A stretch of DNA of 5,508 bases from Blautia sp. (lineage in GTDB: Bacteria > Bacillota > Clostridia > Lachnospirales > Lachnospiraceae), in NCBI GenBank assembly GCA_017515945.1, contig JAFWDX010000189.1:1-5508 (forward strand), in the 5' to 3' direction. The notes beneath the pieces were generated by a model. That model ran no database searches. It was not told where the DNA came from and was given only the letters and a program-made list of their open reading frames with translations. A program made the translations under genes and the position numbers. Shown piece after piece: positions 5,501 to 5,508 of this stretch. The stretch's first letter is position 1, and each line of letters opens with the position of its first letter.

Positions 5501-5508
5501 TGACTGAA

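Larger units (their letters stand above)
5309..5508. other. Gene-free repeat-rich leader upstream of the adaptor gene
   Basis: No open frame here looks like a gene. The stretch consists of two GTAACTGTTCAG repeats, two perfect hairpins, the adaptor ribosome binding site and a partial inverted repeat at the edge. I see no convincing -35/-10 pair on the minus strand and no stem followed by a T-run on either strand. The promoter is therefore unrecognised or lies beyond 5508. Confidence 0.7.
5371..5508. mobile_element. Candidate MITE-like composite element, right end cut by the window
   Basis: The left end is GTAACTGTTCAGTCA (5371-5385). The window ends in TGACTGAA (5501-5508), the exact inverse complement of the TTCAGTCA inside that end. 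Between them lie two perfect hairpins and no coding sequence. This is the layout of a small non-coding element with terminal inverted repeats. Only eight bases of the second end are visible, so the reading is an inference. No transposase and no target-site duplication can be seen. Confidence 0.4.

Overview
The window reads as chromosomal DNA of a Gram-positive Clostridia-type bacterium, most likely Lachnospiraceae or a close relative. This is inferred from the MacAB/YknXZ-type transporter genes, the C-terminal signature of the adaptor protein and the strong AGGAGG-type ribosome binding sites; no rRNA or other decisive marker is present. All genes lie on the minus strand, so transcription runs from high to low coordinates.

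Layout in the direction of transcription: (1) 5309-5508 is a gene-free leader packed with inverted repeats. It has a perfect 10-bp stem (5476-5500), a perfect 12-bp stem (5406-5452) and two copies of a GTAACTGTTCAG repeat (5328-5353 and 5371-5404). The last eight bases of the window look like the start of an inverted copy of the same repeat. (2) 3137-5308 encodes a 723-residue membrane-anchored adaptor (HlyD/MacA/YknX-like). About half of it is a very acidic insertion placed between the two helices of the coiled-coil hairpin. (3) 1865-3118 is a MacB/YknZ-type ABC permease, 18 bases behind the adaptor. It is interrupted by one in-frame TGA at the conserved Arg of the TER-TKEIG loop and otherwise looks intact on both sides. 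(4) A third copy of the GTAACTGT/ACAGTTAC repeat sits at 1828-1861. (5) 16-1797 is a complete argS (arginyl-tRNA synthetase). Its stop codon runs into a possible second repeat type at the left edge.

The adaptor and permease would form the extracytoplasmic and membrane parts of a MacAB/YknXYZ-like exporter. No ATPase gene is present between or beside them in the window, although the ATPase commonly lies between them. Together with the nonsense codon in the permease, this suggests an exporter that is damaged, dependent on an unlinked ATPase, or affected by a sequence error. argS is an unrelated housekeeping gene downstream. The points most worth a second look are the repeat family in front of both transcription units, the acidic insertion in the adaptor, and the precise position of the TGA.
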